DNA of 64,000 nucleotides from Streptomyces sp. NBC_01262. Lineage in GTDB: Bacteria > Actinomycetota > Actinomycetes > Streptomycetales > Streptomycetaceae. The stretch is from NCBI RefSeq assembly GCF_036226365.1, contig NZ_CP108462.1:5657501-5721500 (forward strand), given 5' to 3'. The notes under the pieces were generated by a model. That model saw only the letters and a list, made by a program, of their open reading frames with translations, did no database searches and was not told the origin of the DNA. This document shows positions 47,611 to 56,878 of the stretch, one piece after another (position 1 is the stretch's first letter; every line of letters begins with the position of its first letter). The position numbers and the translations under genes are program-made.

Positions 47611-48609
47611 CGGGTCGGACAGGGCCGGCGGCACGTAGTAGCTGTCGGCGCGGTTGAGGTCCGTGCCGGGCGGGACGATCTCGTCGATGCGGTCCAGGAC
47701 CGCATCGTCGAGGACGGCGTCGGCGCCGGCCAGGAGGTCGGTGAGCTGGTCGGCCGTGCGCGGGCCGATGATCACCGAGGTGACGGCGGGGTGGGCGCGT
47801 ACGAAGGCCAGGGCGAGGTGGGTGAGGGGGAGCCCGGCGTCGGCGGCGAGCTTCTTCAGCTCGGCGACGGCCTCCAGCTTGCGGGCGTTCTCCGGGACGG
47901 TGGTGTCGAACTTGGCCTGCTCCAGCGCGGAGCGGCCCGTCCCCTGCGTCACGTCGCGGCCCGAGAGCCAGCCCGCGCTGAGCGGGCCCCAGGTGAGCAC
48001 GCCCATGCCGTAGCGCTGCGCGGCGGGGAGCACGTCGGCCTCGATGCCGCGCGCGAGGATGGAGTACGGCGGCTGCTCGGTACGGAAGCGGGCGTGCCCG
48101 CGCCGCTCGGAGGCCCACTGGGCCTCGACGATCCGGTCGGCGGGGAAGGTGGAGGAGCCGATGGCCCGCACCTTGCCGGAGCGTACGAGATCGGTGAGGG
48201 CGTCGAGCGTCTCGTCGATGTCGGTGTCCGGGTCGGGGCGGTGCACCTGGTAGAGGTCCAGGTAGTCCGTGCCGAGGCGGCGGAGGCTGTCCTCGACCGC
48301 CCGCATGATCCAGCGCCGGGAGTTGCCGCCGGTGTTGGGGTCCTCGCCCATCCGGTTGTGGAACTTGGTGGCCAGGACGACGCCGTCGCGGCGGCTGCCG
48401 CCCTTCAGGGCCTTGCCGACGATCTCCTCGGACTCGCCGGAGCTGTAGATGTCGGCGGTGTCCACGAAGTTGATGCCCGCGTCCAGGGCCGCGTGGATGA
48501 TCCGTACCGAGTCGTGGTGGTCGGGGTTGCCCCAGGCACCGAACATCATCGCGCCCAGCGCGTACTCGCTCACCGAGATGCCGGTGCCACCCAGGATCCT
48601 GCGCTTCAC
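47587..48609 (-). CDS. aldo/keto reductase
   Basis: A 340-residue NADPH-dependent TIM-barrel oxidoreductase. It has FVDTADIYSSGESEEIVGKAL near 48-68 with catalytic Asp and Tyr, VVLATKFHNRMG near 77-88 with the Lys, LYQVHRPDPD near 118-127 with the His, and the C-terminal SVIIGPRTADQL cofactor site near 275. The substrate is unknown. GTG start at 48609. It is divergent from an XRE regulator with a palindrome between, the typical layout of a locally controlled reductase. Confidence 0.92.
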   Translation of the reverse strand: MKRRILGGTGISVSEYALGAMMFGAWGNPDHHDSVRIIHAALDAGINFVDTADIYSSGESEEIVGKALKGGSRRDGVVLATKFHNRMGEDPNTGGNSRRWIMRAVEDSLRRLGTDYLDLYQVHRPDPDTDIDETLDALTDLVRSGKVRAIGSSTFPADRIVEAQWASERRGHARFRTEQPPYSILARGIEADVLPAAQRYGMGVLTWGPLSAGWLSGRDVTQGTGRSALEQAKFDTTVPENARKLEAVAELKKLAADAGLPLTHLALAFVRAHPAVTSVIIGPRTADQLTDLLAGADAVLDDAVLDRIDEIVPPGTDLNRADSYYVPPALSDPSLRRRSR

Positions 48610-48653
48610 TGCGGTTCGCCTCCCATAGGACTCGTGGTGTTCCGAGCCTCACA

Positions 48654-48670
48654 CTTCCCGGCCCGGGAAG
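48654..48670. promoter_or_regulatory. palindrome between the aldo/keto reductase and XRE regulator genes
   Basis: CTTCCCGGCCCGGGAAG is a perfect 8-1-8 inverted repeat in the 131-bp divergent intergenic region, 45 bp upstream of the reductase and 70 bp upstream of the regulator. It is a candidate operator for the regulator. Confidence 0.5.
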
Positions 48671-48740
48671 CACGGACCAGGCCCGGCCCTGCCTGGGTCC
48701 GGCAGTACCTGGCAGCCGCGCGGCGCGTGATACTCGACGT

Positions 48741-49670
48741 ATGGCCGAGACCTCTTCCGAGACCTATTCCGAACCCGGCATCAGCTCCTTCCTCAAGGCC
48801 CGCCGCGCCGCCCTCGACCCGGCCGACGCCGGTCTGCCCGCCGGGATCAGGCAGCGGCGGGTGCCGGGGCTGCGGCGCGAGGAGGCGGCGCAGCTGGCCG
48901 GGATCAGCGTGGACTACTACACGCGGATCGAACAGGGCCGCGGACGCCACATCTCCGACTCCGTCCTGGACTCCATCGCCCGTGCCCTGCGGCTGAACGA
49001 GGCCGAGCACACCTACCTGCGCAATGTCGCCGAGCCGCCCCGGCGCGGCCCCGCGTCCGCCCCGTCCTCCCCTCGGGTGCGCCCGCAGATCCGCATGCTG
49101 CTGGACGCCATGAAGGACGTCCCGGCCTACGTCTACGGGCACGGCATGGACGTCCTCGCTTGGAACCGCCTCGGCGGCCGGATCTCCTTCGACTTCGACG
49201 CCCTGCCGCCCGCCGGACGCAACATGATGCGCCTGGTCTTCCTCGACCCGGCCGCCAAGGCCCTCTACGGCCCGCACTGGGAGCGCAACGCCGAATACCT
49301 GGTGGGCAATCTCCGGGCCTCGGTCGGCCGCCGTCCCGACGATCCGGGGATCGAGCGGCTGGTTGGCGAACTGCGGGAGCGCAGCGCGCTGTTCCGCCGC
49401 TTCTGGGAGAGCCAGAACGTGGCGGCGCAGTGCCACGGCACCAAGCTGCTGATCCACCCGGTGGTGGGCGAGCTGGAGCTGCAGTACGAGACGCTGCTGC
49501 TGCCCTCCGACCCCGACCAGATCCTGGTCACCTACACGGCCGAGCCCGGCTCCCCGTCGGCGGACGCGCTGCGGCTGCTGGGCGCCGGCTGTTCGGGCGC
49601 CAGCTCCTCCGGCAGTGGCGCCGAGTGCACCACCGCCAGCCCGGACACCGCCCGGGTCAGCGCCACGTAG
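48741..49670 (+). CDS. XRE-family regulator with MmyB-like ligand-binding domain
   Basis: A 309-residue regulator. Helix-turn-helix residues are about 15-80: FLKARRAALDPADAGLP, RRVPGLRREEAAQLAGISVDYYTRIEQGR and VLDSIARALRLNEAEH. The MmyB-like domain follows at about 110-275 (VYGHGMDVLAWNRL and DPAAKALY, then LLPSDPDQILVTYTAEPGS). The last 30 residues after LRLLG are Ser/Ala-rich and read antisense to the HelD gene, with which it overlaps by 139 bp. It likely controls the divergent reductase gene. Confidence 0.88.
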   Translation: MAETSSETYSEPGISSFLKARRAALDPADAGLPAGIRQRRVPGLRREEAAQLAGISVDYYTRIEQGRGRHISDSVLDSIARALRLNEAEHTYLRNVAEPPRRGPASAPSSPRVRPQIRMLLDAMKDVPAYVYGHGMDVLAWNRLGGRISFDFDALPPAGRNMMRLVFLDPAAKALYGPHWERNAEYLVGNLRASVGRRPDDPGIERLVGELRERSALFRRFWESQNVAAQCHGTKLLIHPVVGELELQYETLLLPSDPDQILVTYTAEPGSPSADALRLLGAGCSGASSSGSGAECTTASPDTARVSAT

Positions 49671-51622
49671 AGGCGGCGCAGTCCGGTGCGCTCGTCGGGC
49701 TCGCCGTCCACGACGGCGGCGGGCTCGTCCAGGACGACGTAGTCGTATTCCAGGCCCTTGGCGAGGGTGGCCGGGACGAGGGTGAGGCGGGCCTCGGCGC
49801 TGGTCTCGTCGCCGGGGGCCAGGTGGGACAAACCGGCTTGCGCAAGGGCGTCGGTGAGGGCGGGGATGCGGGCGTCGGCGGCGATGAGGCCGACAGAACC
49901 CTCGTTGCGCAGGGCGGCGTGGCAGGCGGCGATGACGGCGGCGTCCAGCTCGGTGACCCGCTCCACGGAGAAGTCGCCGGGGCTGTCGCGTACGGAGGTG
50001 GCCTCGTTGAGCCCCGGCGCGATGGCCGGCAGCAGCCGGGAGGCGTACGCGATCACCGAGCGCGGCACGCGGAAGCCACGGGTCAGCTCCTCGACCTGGG
50101 CGCCGGGCTTGCCGAGGTGGGTGAGGGCCTCCTCCCAGGTGGCAGTGGCCCAGGGGGTCGTGCCCTGGGCGATGTCGCCGAGGACGGTGGCCGAGCCGGT
50201 GGAGCAGCGGCGGCCGACGGCCCGGTACTGCATGGGGGACAGATCCTGGGCCTCGTCCAGGACGACATGGCCGAGCGAGTGCGTGCGCTGGACCAGGTCG
50301 GTCGCCTCGTCCACCAGGACGGAGTCGGCGGCGGTCCAGCGGGCCGAGGCCGGGCCCCGGGCCGGCTTGGGCCACAGGATTTCCTTCTGCTCCTCCGGGG
50401 TCAGAATCCCCTCTGCGCATGCGGCGAGGAATTCCGGGTCGGACAGCATGCGCAGGACGGTTTTCGCCGGGTCCACCGGCGGCCAGACCTCCTTGACCGC
50501 CGCCTTCACGGCCGCGTTGCGCGCCACCGCGTCCTGCACTCGGTCGTCCGGCGCCTCGCCCGACTGCTCCATCCGTACGAGCACGGCATGCGCGATCCGC
50601 TGCGGCAGCGCCTCGCGCGCGGCCCCGTAGCGGATGTCACGCTCCATCATCTCCCGCACCAGCTCTTCGAGTTCGTACGCCGGTACGCGCCAGCGGCGCG
50701 AGCCCCGTACGACCACGACGGGCTCGGAAGGCATCCTGATCCCCGAGCGGACCGCCCTGCGCAGCACCTGCGCCATGCGCGCGTCGCCCTTGATCCGGGC
50801 GGCGGTCGCCGTGTCCGTGCCCTTCACCGGGACATGCGCCACGAGGTCGTCCACGGTGGCCTGCTTGATGCCGATCTCGCCCAGCGCGGGCAGCACCTGC
50901 TCGATGTACTGCAGGAAGGACGCGTTCGGCCCGATCACCAGCGTCCCGGTGCGCGCCAGCCGCTCCCGGTGCGCGAACAGCAGATACGCGACCCGGTGCA
51001 GCCCGACGGCGGTCTTCCCGGTGCCCGGCGCGCCCTGCACGCAAACCGTCCCCCCGATCCCCGCTCGTACGATCTCGTCCTGCTCCGGCTGGATCGTCGC
51101 CACGATGTCCCGCATCGGGCCCACACGCGGCCGCTCGATCTCCGCCTGGAGCAGCGCGCTGTTGGTGTCCGCCTCCGCCGGGTCGGTGAGGTGCTCGTCC
51201 TCGTACGCCGTCAGCTCACCGCCCGTGTAGCCGAAGCGGCGGCGCAGCGCCACGTCCTGCGGGTCGCGGCGGGAGGCCCGGTAGAACGGCTGCGAGACCG
51301 GTGCCCGCCAGTCGATGACCATCGGGTCGCCGCCGCCGTCGTGGACATGGCGGCGGCCGATGTAGAAGCGGTTCCCCGCGGGGTGGTGGAGGTAGTCCAG
51401 GCGCCCGAAGAACAGCGGGGTGTGGGACATGTCAGCCAGCGCCTTGATGCGCAGCTCGATCTGGTGGTGCAGGATCTCGGCGGTCACCCAACTGGCCGCC
51501 ACATCCCTGATGTCCAGTGCTTCGGCGTCCTCGCGCATCGCGCGCAGCGCCGCGCGGGACGAGCTGAGGTGGGCGCGCTCGCGTTCGAGAGGGTCGGTGC
51601 TGTTGCTGTTGCTGGCGGGCAT
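49532..51622 (-). CDS. HelD-family RNA polymerase-associated ATPase (second copy)
   Basis: A 696-residue superfamily 1 ATPase of the HelD family. It has an N-terminal coiled-coil region (about 12-65), TPLFFGRLDYLHHPAGNRFYIGR, the conserved MVIDWRAPVSQPFY near 101-114, Walker A QGAPGTGKT at 196-204, motif II VVLDEAQDLS, and YVALTRAVSGL at the C-terminus. It differs from the copy at 30088-32352 by a shorter N-terminus and a Ser/Ala tail. Likely role: removing or recycling stalled RNA polymerase. ATG at 51622. The 3' end is antisense to the XRE gene over 139 bp. Confidence 0.91.
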   Translation of the reverse strand: MPASNSNSTDPLERERAHLSSSRAALRAMREDAEALDIRDVAASWVTAEILHHQIELRIKALADMSHTPLFFGRLDYLHHPAGNRFYIGRRHVHDGGGDPMVIDWRAPVSQPFYRASRRDPQDVALRRRFGYTGGELTAYEDEHLTDPAEADTNSALLQAEIERPRVGPMRDIVATIQPEQDEIVRAGIGGTVCVQGAPGTGKTAVGLHRVAYLLFAHRERLARTGTLVIGPNASFLQYIEQVLPALGEIGIKQATVDDLVAHVPVKGTDTATAARIKGDARMAQVLRRAVRSGIRMPSEPVVVVRGSRRWRVPAYELEELVREMMERDIRYGAAREALPQRIAHAVLVRMEQSGEAPDDRVQDAVARNAAVKAAVKEVWPPVDPAKTVLRMLSDPEFLAACAEGILTPEEQKEILWPKPARGPASARWTAADSVLVDEATDLVQRTHSLGHVVLDEAQDLSPMQYRAVGRRCSTGSATVLGDIAQGTTPWATATWEEALTHLGKPGAQVEELTRGFRVPRSVIAYASRLLPAIAPGLNEATSVRDSPGDFSVERVTELDAAVIAACHAALRNEGSVGLIAADARIPALTDALAQAGLSHLAPGDETSAEARLTLVPATLAKGLEYDYVVLDEPAAVVDGEPDERTGLRRLYVALTRAVSGLAVVHSAPLPEELAPEQPAPSSRSASADGEPGSAV

Positions 51623-51943
51623 GACTGCATTGCCTCCGGCGGCACGTAGGGCATGGCTCAGCGGGCCGCCCCAGGCGGGGCGGCCGTGCGCTGTCCTGAT
51701 ACGAATCGGCTCTGCCGGCCGGTTTCCGTCCGGCCGGCGGCGCGACCGCCCGGCAGGGCCGGGCGGAAGGCGGCAAGACGCGCGATCCTACGCGGTCCGG
51801 CGGCTCCGGGGCCAATGGGTTTCCCGTACGTCTCTGGTATCACCGGCCGTCCGGGCAGTAGGACTTTTGGGGGAACGGCCGGGGTCAGGAGTTCAAACCG
51901 GGGACGGATGTGCCGCAGGGGTGTGAATCCTTACCTTTGGGAC

Positions 51944-52042
51944 ATGGAGAACACACAGAACGCCCTGGTCACCGCCCTGCACGCGATACGGGTCTTCGCC
52001 GAGACGGCATTCAGCGTCGTCGTCCTGGGCCGGACGGGGTGA
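51944..52042 (+). CDS. candidate 32-residue small protein between HelD and XPB genes
   Basis: ATG at 51944 to TGA at 52042 encodes 32 residues: an N-terminal MENTQNALVT, a hydrophobic amphipathic middle (LHAIRVFAETAFSVVVLG) and an RTG end. 29 of 32 codons end in G or C, as in real genes here. No good Shine-Dalgarno is seen before the ATG; an in-frame GTG at 51923 is an alternative. TAGGAC at 51857-51862 could be a -10. It is the only coding candidate in the 433-bp gap from 51623 to 52055. Function unknown: small membrane protein or leader peptide. Confidence 0.5.
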   Translation: MENTQNALVTALHAIRVFAETAFSVVVLGRTG

Positions 52043-52055
52043 TCGATTCAGCCGT

Positions 52056-53696
52056 TTACGCCAGCAGTTCGTCCGCGTCGACGATGCGGTACGCATACCC
52101 CTGCTCCGCCAGGAACCGCTGGCGGTGGGCCGCGAAGTCCTGGTCGATCGTGTCGCGGGCGACCACCGAATAGAAGCGGGCCTCGTGCCCGTCGGCTTTG
52201 GGCCGCAGGACGCGGCCGAGCCGCTGGGCCTCCTCCTGGCGGGAGCCGAACGTGCCGGAGACCTGGATGGCGACGGTCGCCTCGGGAAGGTCGATGGAGA
52301 AGTTGGCGACCTTGGAGACCACCAGGACCGAGATCTCACCCTGGCGAAAGGCCTCGAAGAGCTTCTCGCGCTGGGCATTCGACGTCTCGCCCTTGATGAC
52401 GGGCGCGCCCAGGTGCTCGCCCAGCTCGTCGAGCTGGTCGATGTACTGGCCGATGACGAGGGTCTGCTCGCCCATGTGCTTGGCGACCAGCGCTTCGGTC
52501 ACCTTCCGCTTGGTCGCGGTCGTCGCGCAGTACCGGTACTTCTCCTCCGCCTCGGCGGTGGCGTACGCCAGCCGTTCCGCGTCCGTGAGGTTGACGCGGA
52601 CCTCGACGCAGTCCGCCGGAGCGATGTAGCCCTGGGCCTCGATCTCCTTCCAGGGGGCGTCGAAGCGCTTGGGCCCGATGAGGGAGAAGACATCCGACTC
52701 GCGGCCGTCCTCGCGCACGAGGGTCGCGGTGAGGCCGAGCCGGCGGCGGGCCTGCAGATCGGCCGTGAACTTGAAGACCGGCGCGGGAAGCAGGTGCACC
52801 TCGTCGTACACGATCAGGCCCCAGTCGCGGGAGTCGAACAGCTCCAGGTGGGAGTAGACGCCCTTCCGCTTGGTGGTGAGGACCTGGTACGTGGCGATGG
52901 TGACGGGCCGGATCTCCTTCCTCGTGCCGCTGTACTCGCCGATCTCCTCCTCGGTCAGCGACGTCCGCTTGACCAGCTCGTGCTTCCACTGCCGGGCGGA
53001 GACGGTGTTGGTGACCAGGATCAGGGTGGTCGCCTTGGCCGTGGCCATCGCGCCCGCGCCGACCAGCGTCTTTCCCGCTCCGCAGGGCAGGACGACGACA
53101 CCGGAGCCGCCGTGCCAGAAGCCCTCGACGGCCTGCTTCTGGTACGGGCGCAGCGACCAGCCGTCCTCGTCGAGCTCGATGGGGTGGGCCTCGCCGTCGA
53201 CGTAACCGGCGAGGTCCTCGGCGGGCCAGCCGAGCTTGAGCAGCACCTGCTTGATCTGGCCGCGCTCGGAGGGGTGGACGGCGACGGTGTCGGCGTCGAG
53301 GCGCGCGCCGACCAGCGGGATGATCTTCTTCGAGCGGAGGATCTCCTCCAGCACCGGCCGGTCGGTGCTGGTCAGGACCAGACCGTGGACGGGGTGCTTG
53401 GCGATGGTGAGGCGGCCGTAGCGGGACATCGTCTCGGCGATGTCGACCAGCAGCGCGTGCGGCACCGGGTAGCGGGAGTGCGAGACGAGGGCGTCGATGA
53501 CCTGCTCGGCGTCATGGCCGGCCGCGCGGGCGTTCCACAGGCCCAGCGGGGTCACCCGGTAGGTGTGGATGTGCTCGGGAGCACGCTCCAGCTCGGCGAA
53601 AGGCGCGATGACGCGGCGGCAGGCGTCGGCCTGGGGGTGGTCGACCTCCAGCAGCAGCGTCTTGTCGCTTTGAACGATGAGTGGCCCGTTGTTCAC
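52056..53696 (-). CDS. XPB/Ssl2-like DNA repair helicase
   Basis: A 547-residue superfamily 2 helicase related to eukaryotic XPB and mycobacterial Rv0861c. An N-terminal DNA-damage-recognition-like domain spans about 60-175. Walker A VVLPCGAGKT ends at residue 210, motif II is DEVH at 298-301, the XPB-specific RED motif is at 328-330, and motif VI is EEAQRLGRVLRPK. It unwinds 3' to 5' DNA, probably in repair. The start is a GTG at 53696; longer versions add a non-conserved leader. It is divergent from the VanZ gene and followed by a Helicase_C_3 protein gene two genes on. Confidence 0.94.
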   Translation of the reverse strand: MNNGPLIVQSDKTLLLEVDHPQADACRRVIAPFAELERAPEHIHTYRVTPLGLWNARAAGHDAEQVIDALVSHSRYPVPHALLVDIAETMSRYGRLTIAKHPVHGLVLTSTDRPVLEEILRSKKIIPLVGARLDADTVAVHPSERGQIKQVLLKLGWPAEDLAGYVDGEAHPIELDEDGWSLRPYQKQAVEGFWHGGSGVVVLPCGAGKTLVGAGAMATAKATTLILVTNTVSARQWKHELVKRTSLTEEEIGEYSGTRKEIRPVTIATYQVLTTKRKGVYSHLELFDSRDWGLIVYDEVHLLPAPVFKFTADLQARRRLGLTATLVREDGRESDVFSLIGPKRFDAPWKEIEAQGYIAPADCVEVRVNLTDAERLAYATAEAEEKYRYCATTATKRKVTEALVAKHMGEQTLVIGQYIDQLDELGEHLGAPVIKGETSNAQREKLFEAFRQGEISVLVVSKVANFSIDLPEATVAIQVSGTFGSRQEEAQRLGRVLRPKADGHEARFYSVVARDTIDQDFAAHRQRFLAEQGYAYRIVDADELLA

Positions 53697-53805
53697 GCCG
53701 CCGCCCTTTCCGTTGGCGTTCCGTGTGGGGACAAGCGTCCAGTGTCCACCATCGGCGCATGGGTGTGGCGTGCGTAGCGATGTTGGCAGTGGGTAGCCGC
53801 TTGGG

Positions 53806-54420
53806 GTGACGCGTCCAGTCGTACCATCTCGTTTACGGAAGAAGCCCACACCGACACCCGAGCCCGAGCCTGCCGGCGGGCCCGAGCCGAAGCCGGATCA
53901 GAAACCCTCGGGGCCGAAGTTCTCACGGCTGCGGAACATTCAGGTGCGAGCGCCGCTCGCCGCGTTCGCCCGGTTCATGGCGGTGCTGGCGGCCCTGCTG
54001 CTGATGGTGGCCTTCGCGGTCGTACTGGCCAAGGCGACACTTTCGCCCTCGTACTCCTCCGAGGGCATCGCGCACACGAATATGCACCCGGGGGCGTCGC
54101 TGCGCCGGTACTACGAGCGGTACACCATGGCCGGGGCGATCCGGCAGGTGGGCGGGAATCTGCTGCTGGGGGCGCCTTTCGGGGTGCTGCTGCCGGTGGC
54201 GGCGCCGAAGGCGCGCGGGGTGTGGCGGGTGCTGCTGACCACGCTGACGGTGATGGTGCTGGTCGAGCTGACCCAGGGCGCGATCGTGGCGGGGCGGTCC
54301 TTCGACATCGACGACGTGATCCTGAACACGACAGGGGCACTGCTGGGATATCTGGTGCTGGGCAGGCGGCTGGGGAAGTGGGTCAGGCGGGGTCGTCCGC
54401 AAGTTCCGCAACGCCGGTGA
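53806..54420 (+). CDS. VanZ-family membrane protein
   Basis: A 204-residue protein with a Pro/Glu/Lys-rich cytoplasmic start (about 1-45), four hydrophobic helices (about 50-75, 110-130, 140-160, 170-190) and the VanZ signatures GGNLLLGAPFGVLLP near 118-132 and DIDDVILNTTGALLGYL near 165-181. VanZ proteins confer low-level teicoplanin resistance in enterococci; the function of actinobacterial members is not known. Start GTG at 53806. It ends inside the convergent Helicase_C_3 gene (38-bp overlap). Confidence 0.88.
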   Translation: MTRPVVPSRLRKKPTPTPEPEPAGGPEPKPDQKPSGPKFSRLRNIQVRAPLAAFARFMAVLAALLLMVAFAVVLAKATLSPSYSSEGIAHTNMHPGASLRRYYERYTMAGAIRQVGGNLLLGAPFGVLLPVAAPKARGVWRVLLTTLTVMVLVELTQGAIVAGRSFDIDDVILNTTGALLGYLVLGRRLGKWVRRGRPQVPQRR

Positions 54421-56818
54421 TGCGGTGCAGGGCGAAGGTGCGGACCTCGTCGGCGGTGTGGTCGTAGGCCGTGACGAAGCCGCCCTCGACGCGGACCGGA
54501 CCGATGACGCGCTGACTGGCGGCGCCGTCGGCGTTGACGTAGCCGATCCAGACGGATTCGCCGGTGAGGACGGCCGCCTGCATGGTGGCCAGCGTCTCGG
54601 CGGCGGCGCTGCGCGGCAGCCCGCCGTTGGTGGCGGGGGCGGGGACGGTCCGGTGCACCGCCGTGGAGGCGCGGTCGCCTGCCCGGATGGCCCGGACGGC
54701 GGCGCCGAGCAGCGTCGCGGCGGGCGCCGGGGGGCCGTCGGCCACGGGGACGGGCGCGGCGCGGGGCGGGGTGCGGTGGGCGTCGGCGCGGGTGATCAGG
54801 ACATCGCCCTCGGCGGACTCGGCGGCCGGGGCGAAGCCCATCGCGCGCAGCCGTTCCAGGAGGGTGACCGGGTCGCTCTGGGCGGCCAGCACGGTGGGGG
54901 CGAGCAGCCGCAGGCCGAGGCCGGCGGCGCGGCGGTCGGCGAGCAGCTCGCTGAGCAGGGCGCTGTCGTCGCAGCGTACGTACGCCGAGGCCGCGCCCAC
55001 GCGCAGCCGGCCGTGGCGGCGGGCCACGTCGTCGATGAGGTAGCTCAGCGGCTGCGGCACGGGGGTGCGGGAGTGCTCGGTCAGGAAGGCGTGCAGCTCG
55101 GCGGCGGTCCGGCCGGCGTCCAGGGCACGGCGTACGGAGCCGGGGGTGAAGCGGTAGACGGTCGCGCCGCCCTTGGACTCGATGTCGGCCAGGACGTTGA
55201 GGGTCTCGGCGAGATGCGGCTGGAGCGGGCCGGGGGCGATCGCGGTCAGGTCCGCCTGGAGGAGGACATGGTCCAGCGGGTGCGGGAGCAGCGGCGCGAG
55301 CAGCCGCGCGGCTCTGGTCTCGACGGGAGTGCCCGCGGCGGTGACCGCTTCGAGTAGGGCCCGGGCATGGGCGGCCAGCGCGCCCCGGCCCGTGAGGCCC
55401 AGCAGCTCGGCCTCGGTGACCGTCCACCGGACCAGGTCCGCGCGCAGGCTGTCCGGGCCCGGGTTGCCGCGCAGGGGCCGCTCCCAGCGCAGCCGCGCCA
55501 GCAGCGCGTCCGGGGTGGCCGAGGCCCCGTGCGGCAGCTCCGCCAGCAGCTCCAGGATCCGGCGGCGTACCTCCGGGGCCAGTGACCGGTCCAGCTCCGG
55601 GCCGAGCGCGCTCAGGGCCCGGCCCTTCGCGTCCTTGCCGCCGACCAGGCCTGCTGTGCGGGTGGCGGTGAGCCAGGCCGTGGCCAGCGTGGTCCAGCGG
55701 TCCTGGGCGGGCAGCGGCAGCCATTCGTCGTACGCCGGGGTGGGCGCGTACGCCTCGCCGTCCTCGCCGTCCGAGGCGAGCAGCCCGGCGGCGTAGGCCA
55801 GTTCCAGCCAGAACGCGGCCATCGGTTCGGGCAGGTCGAGCACGGTGGCCGTGCGCTTGAGGTCCCGCACGCTCAGGCCGCCGGCCCGCAGGACGGGCGG
55901 GCTGTTGAGCTCCAGGTGCTTGAGGAGTTCCTCGACGGTGCGGGTGGCGGCGAAGGCCTGGCCCGCGGCCGTTCCGTCCACAGCCTGTGGATCGTGCGCG
56001 GTCGCCTGGACCGGGGGCGCCACCGGCTCCGGCACCCGGTGCGCCCGGCCGCCGCGCAGGTGCAGGGCGACCTCGCGCGGCAGCACGACGTTGCGGGGGC
56101 CCGAGGGCAGCAGCAGCGCGCGGTCCAGCAGCCACCTGATGTGGGCCTGGGTGGCGGTCACGTCCGTCACCTCGCCGTACGGCGGGCCCCAGGTGAGCTT
56201 GGCCAGGACGGCGGTCGCCTCCCTCGGCGCGTCCGTGAGGAGGGCGGCGAGGCGGGCGCGGTCCTGGAACAGCTCGGTGAGCGAGCCGACGGCGCTGACC
56301 GGGTCGTGGGTCGGCGGCAGCCCGGCGTCGCCGAGGATCTGCTGCAGGCGGCCCGGCGACGTACCGGCCGTCGCCTCCGAGACCGTCGGCCCCAGGCCGG
56401 TGGGCGAGGGCGCCCCGGCGGTGGGCGCGAGCAGGTCCCGGGCGGTCCGGATCAGGCGCAGCGCGTCGTCCTCCCCCCAGGCCAGGGCGAGGGCGCGCAG
56501 CGACTCCACGGCGTGGGGCAGGGCGGCCTCCACGGCGGGGTCGCCCGCGTCGCCGGTCATCAGACCGCGCAGCGTTTCGTACGCGCAGCCGTCCGGTGCC
56601 ACCGCGAGGGCTTCCGCGGTCTGCAGCGTGAACCGGTCGAGGCGTTCCAGCGCCCGTACGACCGAGGCGCGGGTCCCCGCCCGGGTCGCCAGCTGCGTCA
56701 GGTCGTTCGGCACCGGGCTGAGCAGGTCGGGGCGCGCCTGCAGGAGCCTGCCCAGGGCGTCGTCGCCCCGGGCGCGGAGGGCCTCCGCGAGCGTGCGGGG
56801 GCGGTGCGGGCTGCTCAT
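54383..56818 (-). CDS. Helicase_C_3/XPB-associated protein with C-terminal WYL-like domain
   Basis: An 811-residue protein related to mycobacterial Rv0862c, which lies beside XPB there too. The N-terminal 400 residues are helical and Leu/Ala-rich. About 420-630 is the Helicase_C_3 domain (HVLLQADLTAIAPGPL near 437). The C-terminal about 70 residues read as WYL-like (VWIGYVNADG, then RTFALHRITGV). No Walker motif is present, so it is not itself a helicase; it probably acts with XPB in DNA repair. ATG at 56818 chosen. Confidence 0.88.
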   Translation of the reverse strand: MSSPHRPRTLAEALRARGDDALGRLLQARPDLLSPVPNDLTQLATRAGTRASVVRALERLDRFTLQTAEALAVAPDGCAYETLRGLMTGDAGDPAVEAALPHAVESLRALALAWGEDDALRLIRTARDLLAPTAGAPSPTGLGPTVSEATAGTSPGRLQQILGDAGLPPTHDPVSAVGSLTELFQDRARLAALLTDAPREATAVLAKLTWGPPYGEVTDVTATQAHIRWLLDRALLLPSGPRNVVLPREVALHLRGGRAHRVPEPVAPPVQATAHDPQAVDGTAAGQAFAATRTVEELLKHLELNSPPVLRAGGLSVRDLKRTATVLDLPEPMAAFWLELAYAAGLLASDGEDGEAYAPTPAYDEWLPLPAQDRWTTLATAWLTATRTAGLVGGKDAKGRALSALGPELDRSLAPEVRRRILELLAELPHGASATPDALLARLRWERPLRGNPGPDSLRADLVRWTVTEAELLGLTGRGALAAHARALLEAVTAAGTPVETRAARLLAPLLPHPLDHVLLQADLTAIAPGPLQPHLAETLNVLADIESKGGATVYRFTPGSVRRALDAGRTAAELHAFLTEHSRTPVPQPLSYLIDDVARRHGRLRVGAASAYVRCDDSALLSELLADRRAAGLGLRLLAPTVLAAQSDPVTLLERLRAMGFAPAAESAEGDVLITRADAHRTPPRAAPVPVADGPPAPAATLLGAAVRAIRAGDRASTAVHRTVPAPATNGGLPRSAAAETLATMQAAVLTGESVWIGYVNADGAASQRVIGPVRVEGGFVTAYDHTADEVRTFALHRITGVAELADDPA

Positions 56819-56878
56819 CCCACCCACAGTAGCCGGGGGCTCTGCCCGCACACTTCACCCAGGCGGTAACTTCGGAGC

